The translations under genes were made by a program, and so were the position numbers. A DNA stretch of 64,000 bases from Saccharothrix syringae (GTDB taxonomy: Bacteria > Actinomycetota > Actinomycetes > Mycobacteriales > Pseudonocardiaceae): NCBI RefSeq assembly GCF_009498035.1, contig NZ_CP034550.1, positions 6,386,001-6,450,000 of the forward strand, read 5' to 3'. This document shows positions 17,982-26,855 of the stretch, one piece after another (positions within the stretch are counted from its first letter, which is position 1; each line of letters begins with the position of its first letter). The notes under the pieces are model-generated. The model worked only from the letters and a program-made list of their open reading frames with translations. It had not been told where the DNA came from and searched no databases.

Positions 17982-19117
17982 CGCACGTCCTCCCCGTCGG
18001 GGTCGGGGCAGCCGGATTCGAGCGGCAGGGTCGCGCGGACCCGGAACACCGCGCCGTCCCGCCCCGCCTCCAGGCACCCGCCGACGGCGTCCACGCGTTC
18101 CCGCATCCCCACCAGGCCGTGGCCGCCGGTCCGCGACGGCGCGGCGTCGGCCACCGGGTTGACGACCTCGACCACCACGGTGCCGGGTGCCCGGCGCACG
18201 GCCAGTTCGACGCGGCCGGTGCCGTGGCGGGCGGCGTTGGTCAGCGCCTCCTGCGCCACGCGGTAGCCGGTCACCGACACCAGGTCCGGCACCTGCCCCC
18301 CGTCGAGCCGCGCGTCGACTTCGACACCGCCCCGGCGGACGGCGTCGACCAGGTTCCCGACCCGCTCCAGACCAGGGGCGGGGGTGTCGGCGTCCACGTC
18401 GTCGGCGCGCAGCAGGCGCAGGATGCCGGCCATCTCCCGCAGCACCGCGCGGGCCGCGTTCTCGGTCTCCACCAGGGCGTCCTCCGAGCGGGCGGGGTCG
18501 GTGCGCAGGGTGCGGCGGGCCAGTCCGGCGTGGACGGTGATGACCGCGACGTGATGCCCCACCACGTCGTGCAGCTCGCGGGCGATGCGCAGCCGTTCCT
18601 CCACGACACGCCGCCGCGCCACCGCCTCCCGCATCTGCTCCGCCCGCCGCGCCCGGTCCTCCACGGCCAGCACGTAGTCGCGACGCGACCGCACGGCGTG
18701 ACCGACGCCCACCGCCCCCGCGGTCCAGGCGATCATCGCCGCCACGTCGGCCTCCACCGCGATCCCGGGGCCGTTGAGCAGCGGCGGGAGGCAGAACACC
18801 AGTGCGGTGACGACGGCCGTGACCGCCCATCCCCGCCGCCTGGCGGTCGACACCAGGTGCAGCAGGGCGAGCTGGCTCAACGCGCCCAGCGACACCCACG
18901 CCGGGTCGGCTTGGCCGACCAGCACGACGCCGGCCGTCGTGGCCGCCCACGCCGCCGGCGGGTGCCGGTGCCGCAGCAGCACCGCCGCGCAGCCCGCGAC
19001 GACGCAGGCGGCCGAGGGCCACGGGCCGCCGGAGGCGGTGATCCGCACCAGGGCGAGCCCCGTCACCAGGACGGCGACCAGGGTGACCAGGGTGTCGACC
19101 CGACCGGAACGGCTCAC
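17978..19117 (-). CDS. Sensor histidine kinase (NarL/DesK type)
   Basis: A 379-residue kinase. About four to five hydrophobic segments fill residues 8-140, so the sensor part lies in the membrane. The HisKA_3 dimerisation domain carries RIARELHDVVGHHVAVI with the phosphorylated His, and the ATPase domain has NAARHGTGRVEL and GGHGLVGMRERV. The start is GTG 19117, overlapping the stop of the ferredoxin reductase gene. It feeds the response regulator that follows. The signal is unknown; a hydrophobic ligand in the membrane is a reasonable guess. Confidence 0.9.
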   Translation of the reverse strand: MSRSGRVDTLVTLVAVLVTGLALVRITASGGPWPSAACVVAGCAAVLLRHRHPPAAWAATTAGVVLVGQADPAWVSLGALSQLALLHLVSTARRRGWAVTAVVTALVFCLPPLLNGPGIAVEADVAAMIAWTAGAVGVGHAVRSRRDYVLAVEDRARRAEQMREAVARRRVVEERLRIARELHDVVGHHVAVITVHAGLARRTLRTDPARSEDALVETENAARAVLREMAGILRLLRADDVDADTPAPGLERVGNLVDAVRRGGVEVDARLDGGQVPDLVSVTGYRVAQEALTNAARHGTGRVELAVRRAPGTVVVEVVNPVADAAPSRTGGHGLVGMRERVDAVGGCLEAGRDGAVFRVRATLPLESGCPDPDGEDVR

Positions 19118-20349
19118 GCCACCAGCTTCTTCAGCGGTACACCGGCGTCGGCCGCCGCGTCGCGGGACACCGTCCTGCCCTGTGCGAGCGCCTTGCGCAC
19201 GACCATGAAGTCGGCGGGTGCGTTGACGCACTCGGCGGCGGTGAGGCGGTCGCCGCGGTAGCGCAGCGCGGTGAACCGGCCGGGCCGATCGCCGGGGCGG
19301 AGGACCACCTCGTCGTCGAGGTGCGCCAGACCGGCGATCTGGATCTTCAGGTCGCCCTGGTCCGACCAGAACCACGGCACGCCGGTGTAGGGGCGCGGGT
19401 CGCCCACCAGGGTGGTGGCGGCGGCCTTGGCCTGTTCCACGGCGTTGTCCACGCTCTCCAGCCGCAACCGCCGGTCGGAGCCGGGTGTGGGGTCGGGCAG
19501 GTCGGCGCAGTCGCCCACGGCGAGGGTGTGGCCGTCGGAGGCGCGGGAGAAGGCGTCGACGACCACGCCGCCGTCACAGCGCAGCCCGGCGGCGCGCGCC
19601 AGGTCGTCGCGCGGGTGGGCACCGACGCCGACCAGCACGAGACCGGCGGGCAGGCTCGTGCCGTCCTCCAGCTCCACGGCGGTCACCGAGCCCCGATCAC
19701 CGCGGAAGCGCAGCGGGCGCGCCCCGGTGAGCACCCGCACCCCGGCGGCCTGGTGCGCGGCCCGCACCAGCTCGGCCGTCAGCGGGCTGACCACGCGGCC
19801 CATCAGCGACGGACCGGCCTCCACCACGGTCACCCGCACGCCCGCCGCAGCCGCGGTGGCGGCGACCTCCAGCCCGATGAACCCGCCGCCGACCACCACC
19901 AGGTCGGCCACGTCGAGGCGGCGGGCCAGCACCTCGGCGTCGGCGAGATCACGCAGCACCACGACCCCGTCGAGGTCGGCACCCTCCACTTCCAGGCGGC
20001 GTGGTTCGGCGCCGGTGGCCAGCACCAGGCGGTCGAACTCCCAGGACCGCCCGGAGGCGGCCACAGCCGTGCCCGCTCCCGTCCCGGCCAGCTCCAGCCG
20101 CGTGACGCGTTCGTCGAGGACGAGGTCCACGCGTTGCTCGCGGTAGAAGGCGGGACTGCGCAGCGCCAACGACCCGACGGTCGCCTCGCCGCGCAGCACC
20201 GCCTTGGACAGCGGCGGCCGGGTGTAGGGGGCGTGGGGTTCCTGCCCGACCAGGGTGACCGGGCCGGCCCAGCCGAGTTCGCGGGCGCTGCTCACCAGCT
20301 GCGCGCCGGCCTGGCCCGCGCCCACGACGAGCAGGTGCCCGGTGCTCAC
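19114..20349 (-). CDS. NAD(P)H-dependent ferredoxin reductase (rubredoxin/putidaredoxin reductase type)
   Basis: A 411-residue FAD protein. The N-terminal FAD site is LLVVGAGQAGAQLVSSARELG, the second Rossmann is VVVGGGFIGLEVAATA, and the FAD-ribityl motif is HTLAVGDCAD, all standard for the family of putidaredoxin reductase. It passes electrons from NAD(P)H to the 2Fe-2S ferredoxin whose gene overlaps just upstream. GTG 20349 lies in the overlap. Together with the ferredoxin and the P450 it makes a complete class I monooxygenase electron chain. Confidence 0.9.
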   Translation of the reverse strand: MSTGHLLVVGAGQAGAQLVSSARELGWAGPVTLVGQEPHAPYTRPPLSKAVLRGEATVGSLALRSPAFYREQRVDLVLDERVTRLELAGTGAGTAVAASGRSWEFDRLVLATGAEPRRLEVEGADLDGVVVLRDLADAEVLARRLDVADLVVVGGGFIGLEVAATAAAAGVRVTVVEAGPSLMGRVVSPLTAELVRAAHQAAGVRVLTGARPLRFRGDRGSVTAVELEDGTSLPAGLVLVGVGAHPRDDLARAAGLRCDGGVVVDAFSRASDGHTLAVGDCADLPDPTPGSDRRLRLESVDNAVEQAKAAATTLVGDPRPYTGVPWFWSDQGDLKIQIAGLAHLDDEVVLRPGDRPGRFTALRYRGDRLTAAECVNAPADFMVVRKALAQGRTVSRDAAADAGVPLKKLVA

Positions 20350-20666
20350 AGCTGGGTCTCCGGGATGGTGACGCGGACCTCCTGCCCGGCGGCCAGGACG
20401 AGCCGGCAGGACAGTCGGGAGTTGTCCTCGCGGTCGGTGGCGGCGACGTCGAGCATGTCGTCCTCGTCCTCGCCGACCGGTGCGAAGTCGTCGGCATGGC
20501 GCTCGTCGAGGAAGACGTGGCAGGTCGCGCAGGACAGCGACCCACCGCACTGCCCCAGGATGCCGGGGACGCCGTTGCGGACCGCGGTCTGCATGACCGA
20601 GTCGCCGACCTCGGCCTCCACGACCCGTTCGGTGCCGTCGGGCTGGGTGTAGAACACCTTGGGCAC
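20346..20666 (-). CDS. 2Fe-2S ferredoxin (adrenodoxin/putidaredoxin type)
   Basis: A 106-residue ferredoxin. The cluster ligands follow the C-x5-C-x2-C pattern in QCGGSLSCATCHVFLD, with the fourth Cys in SRLSCRLVL. The acidic stretch FAPVGEDEDDML is the usual docking surface for P450 and reductase. GTG 20666 has GGAGG eight bases upstream, ahead of ACACGACC. It lies between the P450 and the reductase genes and is their electron carrier. Confidence 0.9.
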   Translation of the reverse strand: MPKVFYTQPDGTERVVEAEVGDSVMQTAVRNGVPGILGQCGGSLSCATCHVFLDERHADDFAPVGEDEDDMLDVAATDREDNSRLSCRLVLAAGQEVRVTIPETQL

Positions 20667-20683
20667 GGTCGTGTCCTCCTTCG

Positions 20684-21904
20684 TCACCAGGTGACCGGCA
20701 GGCTGGTCATGGGCTGGGTGAGCACGTCGCGGCTGAACACCGGTTCGCCCGCCAGCCGCAGCTCGGGGATGCGCTTGAACAGCTCGGCCAGGCCGACCTG
20801 GAGCTCCATGCGGGCCAGGGGCGCGCCGAGGCAGTGGTGCAGGCCGTGGCTGAGCGTCAGGTGGGGGTTGTCGGGGCGGGCGATGTCGAACCGCGCGGGG
20901 TCGGTCACCGCGGCGGGGTCGTGGCCGGCGGCGCTCGGGTCGATGCTGACGGCGTCGCCCTTGGCGATGAGCTGTCCGTCGACGACGACGTCCTCGGTGG
21001 CGACGAACGGCACCAGGCCGCCGCCACCGCCGGCGGGACGGCCGGTGGCGAACCCGCCGTGCCGCAGCACCTCCTCGGCGGTGGTCGCCGCGAGGCCGTC
21101 CGGGTCGGCCGTGAACCGGGCGCGCTGCTCGTCGTCGCTCAGCAGCGCCAGCACACCGGTGGACAGGAAGGTGGCGGTGTTGTCGAAACCGCCGACGATG
21201 AGGATGAACGCGATCGGCAGGATTTCGGCGTCGGTGAGCGTCTCGTCCCGGTCGCGGGCGTGGGCCAGGGCGCTGAGCAGGTCGTCGCGCGGTTCCTCGC
21301 GGCGCTCGGCGATGAGGTCGGTCATGTAGGCGGCCAGCTCGGCCATGTCGGCCGCCACCTCGGCCTCGGACTTGCCCGCCACCGCCAGGGTGGACGAGCT
21401 CCACCTCTCGAACTTCTCCCGGTCCGACGACGGGACGCCGAGCAGGTTGCTGAGCATCTCGATCGGCAGCGACAGCGAGTACTCGGGCACCAGGTCCCGC
21501 ACGCCGCCGCGGTCGATCATGCCGTCGATCAGCTCGTTGGCGAAGGCCACGGCGGAGTCGCGCATCTCGCGCACCCGCTTGGGCGAGATGGCCTTCTGCA
21601 CCAGCTTGCGCAGCTTGGTGTGCTGGGGCGGGTCCTCGAACTGGAGCGTGCCGCGCAGGAAGTCGGGGAAGGGCACGAAGAACGGCACGACGCGCTCGCC
21701 GGTGCGGAACGGCTCGCGCACGAACCGGCGGTCGCTCAGGATCTCGCGGGCGGCGGCGTTGCGGTGCACCAGCCACACGTCGCCGCCGTACGGCATGGTC
21801 ATCTTCGTCATCGGCCGGTCGGCGATGATGCGGCCGAGGTGCTTGACGGCCTCGGTCGGGGGCACCGGTGCGAAGGGGTACTCGGTGCCGGGGGTGGTGG
21901 TCAT
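20684..21904 (-). CDS. Cytochrome P450
   Basis: A 406-residue soluble bacterial P450. The I-helix oxygen motif is VGGFDNTAT, the K-helix ExxR is in EEVLRHGG, and the haem Cys lies in LSHGLHHCLGAPLA near residue 357. The usual first Phe of the haem signature is replaced by Leu. It lies directly upstream of its ferredoxin and reductase, so all components of one hydroxylating system are encoded. Actinobacterial P450s of this type often act on steroids, terpenes or polyketides. The substrate is not shown by sequence alone. Confidence 0.92.
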   Translation of the reverse strand: MTTTPGTEYPFAPVPPTEAVKHLGRIIADRPMTKMTMPYGGDVWLVHRNAAAREILSDRRFVREPFRTGERVVPFFVPFPDFLRGTLQFEDPPQHTKLRKLVQKAISPKRVREMRDSAVAFANELIDGMIDRGGVRDLVPEYSLSLPIEMLSNLLGVPSSDREKFERWSSSTLAVAGKSEAEVAADMAELAAYMTDLIAERREEPRDDLLSALAHARDRDETLTDAEILPIAFILIVGGFDNTATFLSTGVLALLSDDEQRARFTADPDGLAATTAEEVLRHGGFATGRPAGGGGGLVPFVATEDVVVDGQLIAKGDAVSIDPSAAGHDPAAVTDPARFDIARPDNPHLTLSHGLHHCLGAPLARMELQVGLAELFKRIPELRLAGEPVFSRDVLTQPMTSLPVTW

Positions 21905-21925
21905 CGGCGTGTCTCCGGGCTCGGC

Positions 21926-22831
21926 TCAGGCGGTGGGCGGCTGGGGGACGGCGACCAGCTCGGGCCGCGCCTCGGGGGTGAGGTGCATGACCTCGTCGAA
22001 CCGCTCGGCGACGGTCTCGACGGTCAGGGCGGGGTCGTGGATGCCGGTGGTGGTAACCACGACGGCGCGGTTGACCGTGCCGCCGGCGGCGTTGAACAGC
22101 TCGCCGGTCACCGTGCAGGAGGGGTGCACCAGGTAGGCCGCCAGCGGGGCGACATGCTCGGGCAGCAGCTGCGTGCGCAGGTACTCCATGACCTCCGGCG
22201 CCAGCGACTCCGCCGAGCTCTCGGCCATCCGGGTGCCCGCGCCGGGCGCGACGGCGTTGACCAGGATGCCGTGCTCGGCGCCCTCGAGGGCGAGGTTGCG
22301 GGTCAGGCCGAACACCGCCCCCTTGGAGCTGCCGTAGTGGGTCATCAGCGGGTTGCCGAGCATGGCGGCGGAGACGGTGTTGACCACGCGGCCGCTGCCG
22401 GAGGCGATCAGGTGCGGCCAGGCCGCCTTGCAGACGTTGAGCGAGCCGAAGAAGTGCACGTCGAGGTGGCGCTGGTACTCCCGCGTGTCGACCTCGTCGA
22501 AGCGGGCGGTGCGCACGATGCCGGCGTTGTTGATCACCGCGTCGAGGCGGCCGAACTCGGTGACCGCGGTGTCGACGACCTCGGCGGCGCCGCTCTCGGT
22601 GGAGATGTCGGCGCGACAGGCGACGGCCCGGCCGCCGGCGGCGCGGATCTCGGCCACGACGTCGCCCGCCGGGTCGTCGCCGTCCACGCCACCGCCGTCG
22701 ACCCGCGCCCCGAGGTCGGCGACGACGACGGACGCGCCGCGGGAGGCCAGCAGCAGGGCGTGGGCGCGGCCGATGCCGCGCCCGGCCCCGGTCACGACCA
22801 CGGCGCGGTCGGTGAAGGAAAGGGTGTCCAC
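21926..22831 (-). CDS. Short-chain dehydrogenase/reductase, hydroxysteroid/MFE-2-like
   Basis: A 301-residue SDR with TGAGRGIGRAHALLLASRGA, then VVADLGARVDGGG, NNAG and the active-site YGSSK. The long insert after the acidic ADLG and the extended C-terminus resemble the SDR unit of multifunctional enzyme type 2, which oxidises 3-hydroxyacyl-CoA or hydroxysteroids. GTG 22831 follows AGAGGGGAACACCC. It appears to be the first gene of a six-gene operon running through P450, ferredoxin, reductase, kinase and regulator. A repeated 16-bp motif precedes it. Confidence 0.85.
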   Translation of the reverse strand: MDTLSFTDRAVVVTGAGRGIGRAHALLLASRGASVVVADLGARVDGGGVDGDDPAGDVVAEIRAAGGRAVACRADISTESGAAEVVDTAVTEFGRLDAVINNAGIVRTARFDEVDTREYQRHLDVHFFGSLNVCKAAWPHLIASGSGRVVNTVSAAMLGNPLMTHYGSSKGAVFGLTRNLALEGAEHGILVNAVAPGAGTRMAESSAESLAPEVMEYLRTQLLPEHVAPLAAYLVHPSCTVTGELFNAAGGTVNRAVVVTTTGIHDPALTVETVAERFDEVMHLTPEARPELVAVPQPPTA

Positions 22832-22897
22832 GGGTGTTCCCCTCTGCTCGGCGCGCTCGCCGCCGCACCTGGGCACGACTCCAACGCTACCGAATAC

Positions 22898-22913
22898 ATG
22901 AGTTTGGTCAAGT
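22898..22913 (-). promoter_or_regulatory. Shared 16-bp motif before the SDR-P450 operon
   Basis: ATGAGTTTGGTCAAGT on the plus strand is repeated exactly at 23865-23880. Read on the minus strand it contains TTGACC, with a TAGCGT about 16 bases further on, so this copy could be a promoter. Because the same 16 bases lie before a second gene, a regulator site is also likely. Confidence 0.6.
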
Positions 22914-22930
22914 AATGTGACGCAGGTCGG

Positions 22931-23851
22931 TCAGGGACGGTTGGCGCCGCCGCCGACCGCGACGTCGGCGGCCCAGACCGAGCCGCGGCGCTGCCGGCGG
23001 GACTCCTCCCAGTCCAGGACGTCCAGGCCGGCGCAGATGTAGAGGGTGCGGCGGTCCTCGCCGCCGAGCACGCAGGCGGGAGGTAGCGCCACCTGCGGGT
23101 CGAAGCGCACGACGTCGGTGACGGCCCCGCCTTCGACGATGCGGGCCACGGCGGGCACCGAGGGCATGCCCGTCCACACGCCGCCCTCCTCGTCCAGGCA
23201 GATGCCGTCCGGCAACGAGGAGGTGGTGGCGAACACCCGCCGACCGCTCAACCGGCCGTCGGCGTCGCGGTCGAGCACGGTGATGCGGTTGGCGAACGCC
23301 TCGGCGGTCACCACGCGGGTGCCGTCGGAGCTGACGGCGATGCCGTTGGCGCCGCCGAAACCGCCCAGCTCGGTCAGCGCCCGGGCGGTGCCGTCCGGTT
23401 CGACCACGAGCAGCGCCGAGTCGCGCGGTTCCTCGCCCGCGAACAGCTCGAAGCCCAACTGGGTGACGTAGGCGCGGCCGTCGGCGTCGACGACCATGTC
23501 GTTGACCGGCCCGGTGGCCAGTTCGCGCAGGTCGGCGTGCACGGTGACCCGCTCGCCGTCGAAGGCCAGGACCAGGCGCTCGTGCATCGAGGTGACGATC
23601 AGTCGGCCGTCGGGCAGCCAGCCGAAGCCGCCCGGGATCACCTCGGTGCCGTTGACCGAGGCGCGGCCGGACAGGTCGAGGGCGGTCTCCGGCGCTCCGG
23701 CGGCGTCGAGGCGGACCAGCCGGTGGGCGTACATGTCGCTGAACCACAGCGCACCGTCGTGCCAGCGCGGGCACTCCGCCCAGGTGTAGCCGCGCGACAG
23801 CTCACGCGGGACGACTTCGCGCGCGTCGGTCAGGGGATCGGCGTCGGACAC
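22931..23851 (-). CDS. SMP-30/gluconolactonase-like protein
   Basis: A 306-residue beta-propeller protein of the SMP-30/gluconolaconase/LRE family, which includes lactone hydrolases. Recognisable pieces are AECPRWHDGALWFSDM at the start (first metal-binding Glu), VNDMVVDADGRAYVTQ, GGANGIAVSSDGTRVV and LPDGICLDEEGGVWTG, in the order expected for the blades. I chose GTG 23851 because GGAGAAACC precedes it; the frame is open to a TTG at 23878, but that lies inside the repeated 16-bp motif. A lactonase fits a pathway with a Baeyer-Villiger monooxygenase. Confidence 0.83.
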   Translation of the reverse strand: MSDADPLTDAREVVPRELSRGYTWAECPRWHDGALWFSDMYAHRLVRLDAAGAPETALDLSGRASVNGTEVIPGGFGWLPDGRLIVTSMHERLVLAFDGERVTVHADLRELATGPVNDMVVDADGRAYVTQLGFELFAGEEPRDSALLVVEPDGTARALTELGGFGGANGIAVSSDGTRVVTAEAFANRITVLDRDADGRLSGRRVFATTSSLPDGICLDEEGGVWTGMPSVPAVARIVEGGAVTDVVRFDPQVALPPACVLGGEDRRTLYICAGLDVLDWEESRRQRRGSVWAADVAVGGGANRP

Positions 23852-23864
23852 GGTTTCTCCAAAG

Positions 23865-23880
23865 ATGAGTTTGGTCAAGT
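23865..23880 (-). promoter_or_regulatory. Shared 16-bp motif before the SMP-30 gene
   Basis: Exact second copy of ATGAGTTTGGTCAAGT (other copy at 22898-22913). It sits 13 bases upstream of the GTG at 23851, next to the ribosome site, which suits an operator better than a -35 element. Confidence 0.6.
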
Positions 23881-23887
23881 TTTGCGC

Positions 23888-24832
23888 TCAGAAGGGGAGC
23901 GGGTAGGCGAACTTGGCCCGCAGCAGCGCGCCGGTCTCGGCGACCGCGAGCCGGCCGCGCGCCAGGTAGTCGGCTTGGAGCACGAAGCCGTGCGGGACGC
24001 CGGGGTAGCGGGTGAGCGTGGTCTGCACGCGCGCCTCGCGCAGGCGCGCGGCGTAGCGCTCGCCCCAGTCGCGGATCGGGTCGCACTCCCCCGTCACCAC
24101 GATCGCCGGGGGCAGGCCGGACAGGTCGGCGGCGTAGGCCGGGATGCGGTAGGGGCTGTCGGGCGCGCCCTGCCCGGAGTCGGCCAACTCGTTGAGGTAG
24201 AGCACGTCGTCGCGGCTCAGGATCGGGGCGTCGGCGTAGCGGGTGATCGACGTGGCGGCCAGGTCGCGGTCCACGCCGGGATAGATCAGCACCTGGCAGG
24301 CGATGGCAGGTCCGCCGCGGTCGCGGGCCGCCAGTGCGACGGCCGCAGCCAGGGTGCCGCCCGCGCTGTCGCCGACCACCGCCAGTCGCGCCGGGTCCAC
24401 GCCCAGGTCGTCGGCGTTCTCGGCGACCCACGCGGTGGCGGTCCAGGCATCGTCGAACTGCGCGGGCGGCGGGGCCTCCGGTGCCAGGCGGTACTCGACC
24501 GCCACGACCACCGCGCCGCTGTGGTGGGCCAGGTTGCGGGCCACCGGTTCGAAGGAGTGGTTGGAGCCCATGCACATGCCGCCGCCGTGAAAGTACACGA
24601 TCACCGGCGCGCCGTTTTCGGTGGTGGGGCGGTGCACGCGCAGCGGGATGTCCCCGTGCGTCCCGGGGACCAGGTGTTCCTCGGTGACGGCCATGGCGGG
24701 CAAGTTCGGCGGGTGGGGCGCGGCTTCCAGGGACGCGCGGACGGCCTCGATGCCCCGCTCGCGCATGGGTGGGGCATCGGCCACGGCCGCGGCGATGGCC
24801 GCGGCGTCGGGATCCAGCGGGAACGCGGTCAC
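23888..24832 (-). CDS. Alpha/beta hydrolase, hormone-sensitive-lipase type
   Basis: A 314-residue esterase of the HSL/acetyl-hydrolase group. The oxyanion-hole motif is YFHGGGMCMG, the nucleophile elbow is VVGDSAGG, and the His is in PGVPHGFV; the Asp should be in the GECDPIRDWG region. No signal peptide is visible, so it acts in the cytoplasm. GTG 24832 is preceded by GAGGGGCGAGG, and the SDR gene ends 11 bases upstream. It could open an ester or lactone formed by the monooxygenase encoded further along. Confidence 0.88.
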   Translation of the reverse strand: MTAFPLDPDAAAIAAAVADAPPMRERGIEAVRASLEAAPHPPNLPAMAVTEEHLVPGTHGDIPLRVHRPTTENGAPVIVYFHGGGMCMGSNHSFEPVARNLAHHSGAVVVAVEYRLAPEAPPPAQFDDAWTATAWVAENADDLGVDPARLAVVGDSAGGTLAAAVALAARDRGGPAIACQVLIYPGVDRDLAATSITRYADAPILSRDDVLYLNELADSGQGAPDSPYRIPAYAADLSGLPPAIVVTGECDPIRDWGERYAARLREARVQTTLTRYPGVPHGFVLQADYLARGRLAVAETGALLRAKFAYPLPF

Positions 24833-24843
24833 GACCTCGCCCC

Positions 24844-25707
24844 TCACTCGGCCGGGACGGTGAACTCGCCCTGGAGCAGGACCGGGGCACGGCGGTGGGC
24901 CAGGGTGTCGGCACGGGCGGCCATGGCGTCGACGACGAAGGGCTGCGAGGTCAGGTAGAACTCGCCGGCCGCCGCCTGGTCGAAGAACACGCGGGCGGCG
25001 TCGAGCGGGTCCATCGCCTGCGCCTTCACCTTGAGCATGGCCTCGCGGTGCTCCTCGGCCGCGGCGATGTCGCCGTCCTCGACCGCGCCCGCGGACTCGA
25101 AGATGTCGGAGGCGACCGCGCCGGGCAGCACCGCCTGGACGTGGACGTGACCGGCGTGCCCAGCCAGCTCGACCTCCTGGTGCAGGCACTCGGTGAGCGC
25201 GAGCACGGCGTGCTTGCTCATGATGTAGGGAGCTTGCAGGGGTGCGGCGCTGACACCGCCGATCGAGGACAGGTTCCACACCCACGAACGCCCCGCCTCG
25301 GCGAGCATGCGCGGCAGGAACGCGCGGATGCCGTGGAAGACGCCGTTGACGTTGATCGAGACCAGGCGCTCCCAGTTGGCGACCGGGGTGTCCCACAGGT
25401 AGCCGAACTGCTCGACACCGGCGTTGTTGACCAGGAGCCGGACCGGGCCGACCTCGGTCACGGTGCGTTCGGCGAGCCGTTCGAGCGCCCCGGGGTCGCG
25501 CACGTCGCAGGCGACGTCGACCGCGCGGGCACCGGCCGCTTCCAGTTCGGCGCGCAGGGCCGCGATGGCGGCGGTGTCGACGTCGGCGAGCACGACGGTC
25601 ATGCCCAGCTCCAGCGCGGCGTGGCGGGCCAAGCCCGCACCGATGCCGGCGCCCGCGCCGGTGATGACGGCGACACCGCCGCCGAACAGGGCTTTCGCGT
25701 CGCTCAT
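24844..25707 (-). CDS. Short-chain dehydrogenase/reductase
   Basis: A 287-residue SDR with TGAGAGIGAGLARHAALELG, acidic VVLADVDTA (NAD-type), NNAG and active-site YIMSK. The ATG at 25707 overlaps the stop of the serine-hydrolase gene upstream by 4 bases. The C-terminal QGEFTVPAE extends beyond the classical fold. It probably acts on an alcohol or ketone released by the neighbouring hydrolases, but nothing in the sequence fixes the substrate. Confidence 0.85.
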   Translation of the reverse strand: MSDAKALFGGGVAVITGAGAGIGAGLARHAALELGMTVVLADVDTAAIAALRAELEAAGARAVDVACDVRDPGALERLAERTVTEVGPVRLLVNNAGVEQFGYLWDTPVANWERLVSINVNGVFHGIRAFLPRMLAEAGRSWVWNLSSIGGVSAAPLQAPYIMSKHAVLALTECLHQEVELAGHAGHVHVQAVLPGAVASDIFESAGAVEDGDIAAAEEHREAMLKVKAQAMDPLDAARVFFDQAAAGEFYLTSQPFVVDAMAARADTLAHRRAPVLLQGEFTVPAE

Positions 25708-26855
25708 CGGGTGTTCTCCTCGCGTTCGGCGACGATCTCGCGGATCGCGCGGACGACGGGCGCGAACGTCGTCTCCGGATCGGTGATCGCCGGGGTGTCC
25801 ATGTTGTTGTGGCAGATCGCCACGGCGATGCGGTCGCGCAGGTCGGCCCAGGCGATCGACCCACCCGCACCGGGGCTGTAGACGATCTCGCGGTGCCCAC
25901 CCACCAGCGGGTCGGACGCCCCCGGCTCGCCGCCGAGCCAGTAGCCGGCCGCGCCGAACCACACCGGGATGGTCAGCACCCGGTCCGGGTCGTGCGCGCC
26001 TTGCCGCGGTCGGGTCAGGGACGCGGCCCGTTCACGGGACAGCAGCCGCACGCCGTCGAGTTCGCCGCCTTCCGCCAGCAGGGCGAAGATCCGGGCCGCG
26101 GAGGGCGCGGTGGCGATGGCCCCGGCACCGGGGTCGACGGCCTGCCGCACGACGCGCTGGTTGTGCACGTCCGATCCGGGGAACACGGCGGGCGGGCTGA
26201 TGTTGTGCTCGTCGACGATGGCGAAGGTGTTGCCGCCGTAGAGGGTGGCGACCCGGGGCAGGTCCGCGTCGGGCACGCCGAGGTGGAAGTCGGTGACGCC
26301 GAGCGGTGCGCAGATCTCCTCGCGGACGAACGCGTCGAACGGCCGACGGGCGGGGTCGGTGCGGCGCACGACCTCGCCGAGGATCCACCCCCACACCAGC
26401 ACGTGGTAGGCATTGGCCGTGCCGGGTTCGAACAGCGGGGTGAACGCGGCGATGCGCTCGACCATCCAGTCCCAGTCGGCCATCAGCTCCGGCGTGACCC
26501 CGTCGGGCATCTGCGGGATGCCCGCCCGGTGCGACAGCGCCTGTTCGACCGTGGTGGCGCCCTTGCCGTTGACGGCGAACTCCGGCCAGTAGCGGGCGAT
26601 CGGCGCGTCCAGGTCGAGCAGGCCGCGCTCGGCCTGGAGGTGCACGGCGAGTGCGGTGACGCCCTTGGTCACCGAGAACACCGGGAACAGCGTGCGGTGG
26701 TCGGCGGGGATACCGCGCTCGGCGTCGGCGAGCCCGGCGACGGCGTCGACGATCAGCTCGCCGCGGTGGTAGGCGGCGACGGCGATGCCGGTCTCCCCCA
26801 GCTCCAGCGCGCGGTCGAGCGCGGCGTGAACGCGTGGGTCGTGCGGGACGGTCAT
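25704..26855 (-). CDS. Serine beta-lactamase-like esterase
   Basis: A 383-residue member of the class C beta-lactamase/EstB family (Pfam Beta-lactamase). The catalytic S-x-x-K is in VFSVTKGVTALAV, and the Tyr motif is YHVLVWG; the third motif is less clear, possibly GGHREIVYS. No secretion signal is seen, so it is more likely an intracellular esterase than a resistance enzyme. The stop overlaps the SDR start at 25707, forming an operon with the SDR and the HSL-type hydrolase. An ester or lactone made by the Baeyer-Villiger enzyme is a plausible substrate. Confidence 0.83.
   Translation of the reverse strand: MTVPHDPRVHAALDRALELGETGIAVAAYHRGELIVDAVAGLADAERGIPADHRTLFPVFSVTKGVTALAVHLQAERGLLDLDAPIARYWPEFAVNGKGATTVEQALSHRAGIPQMPDGVTPELMADWDWMVERIAAFTPLFEPGTANAYHVLVWGWILGEVVRRTDPARRPFDAFVREEICAPLGVTDFHLGVPDADLPRVATLYGGNTFAIVDEHNISPPAVFPGSDVHNQRVVRQAVDPGAGAIATAPSAARIFALLAEGGELDGVRLLSRERAASLTRPRQGAHDPDRVLTIPVWFGAAGYWLGGEPGASDPLVGGHREIVYSPGAGGSIAWADLRDRIAVAICHNNMDTPAITDPETTFAPVVRAIREIVAEREENTR

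Noticed and set aside
20346..22868. An 840-residue open frame on the minus strand ending in ferredoxin
   Set aside because: Only the final 106 residues look like a protein. The upstream part lies out of frame across the P450 and SDR genes; the ribosome site before GTG 20666 marks the true start.
25704..26855. A beta-lactam resistance gene
   Set aside because: The S-x-x-K motif is present, but there is no signal peptide and the gene is embedded in a catabolic operon; an esterase is more likely.
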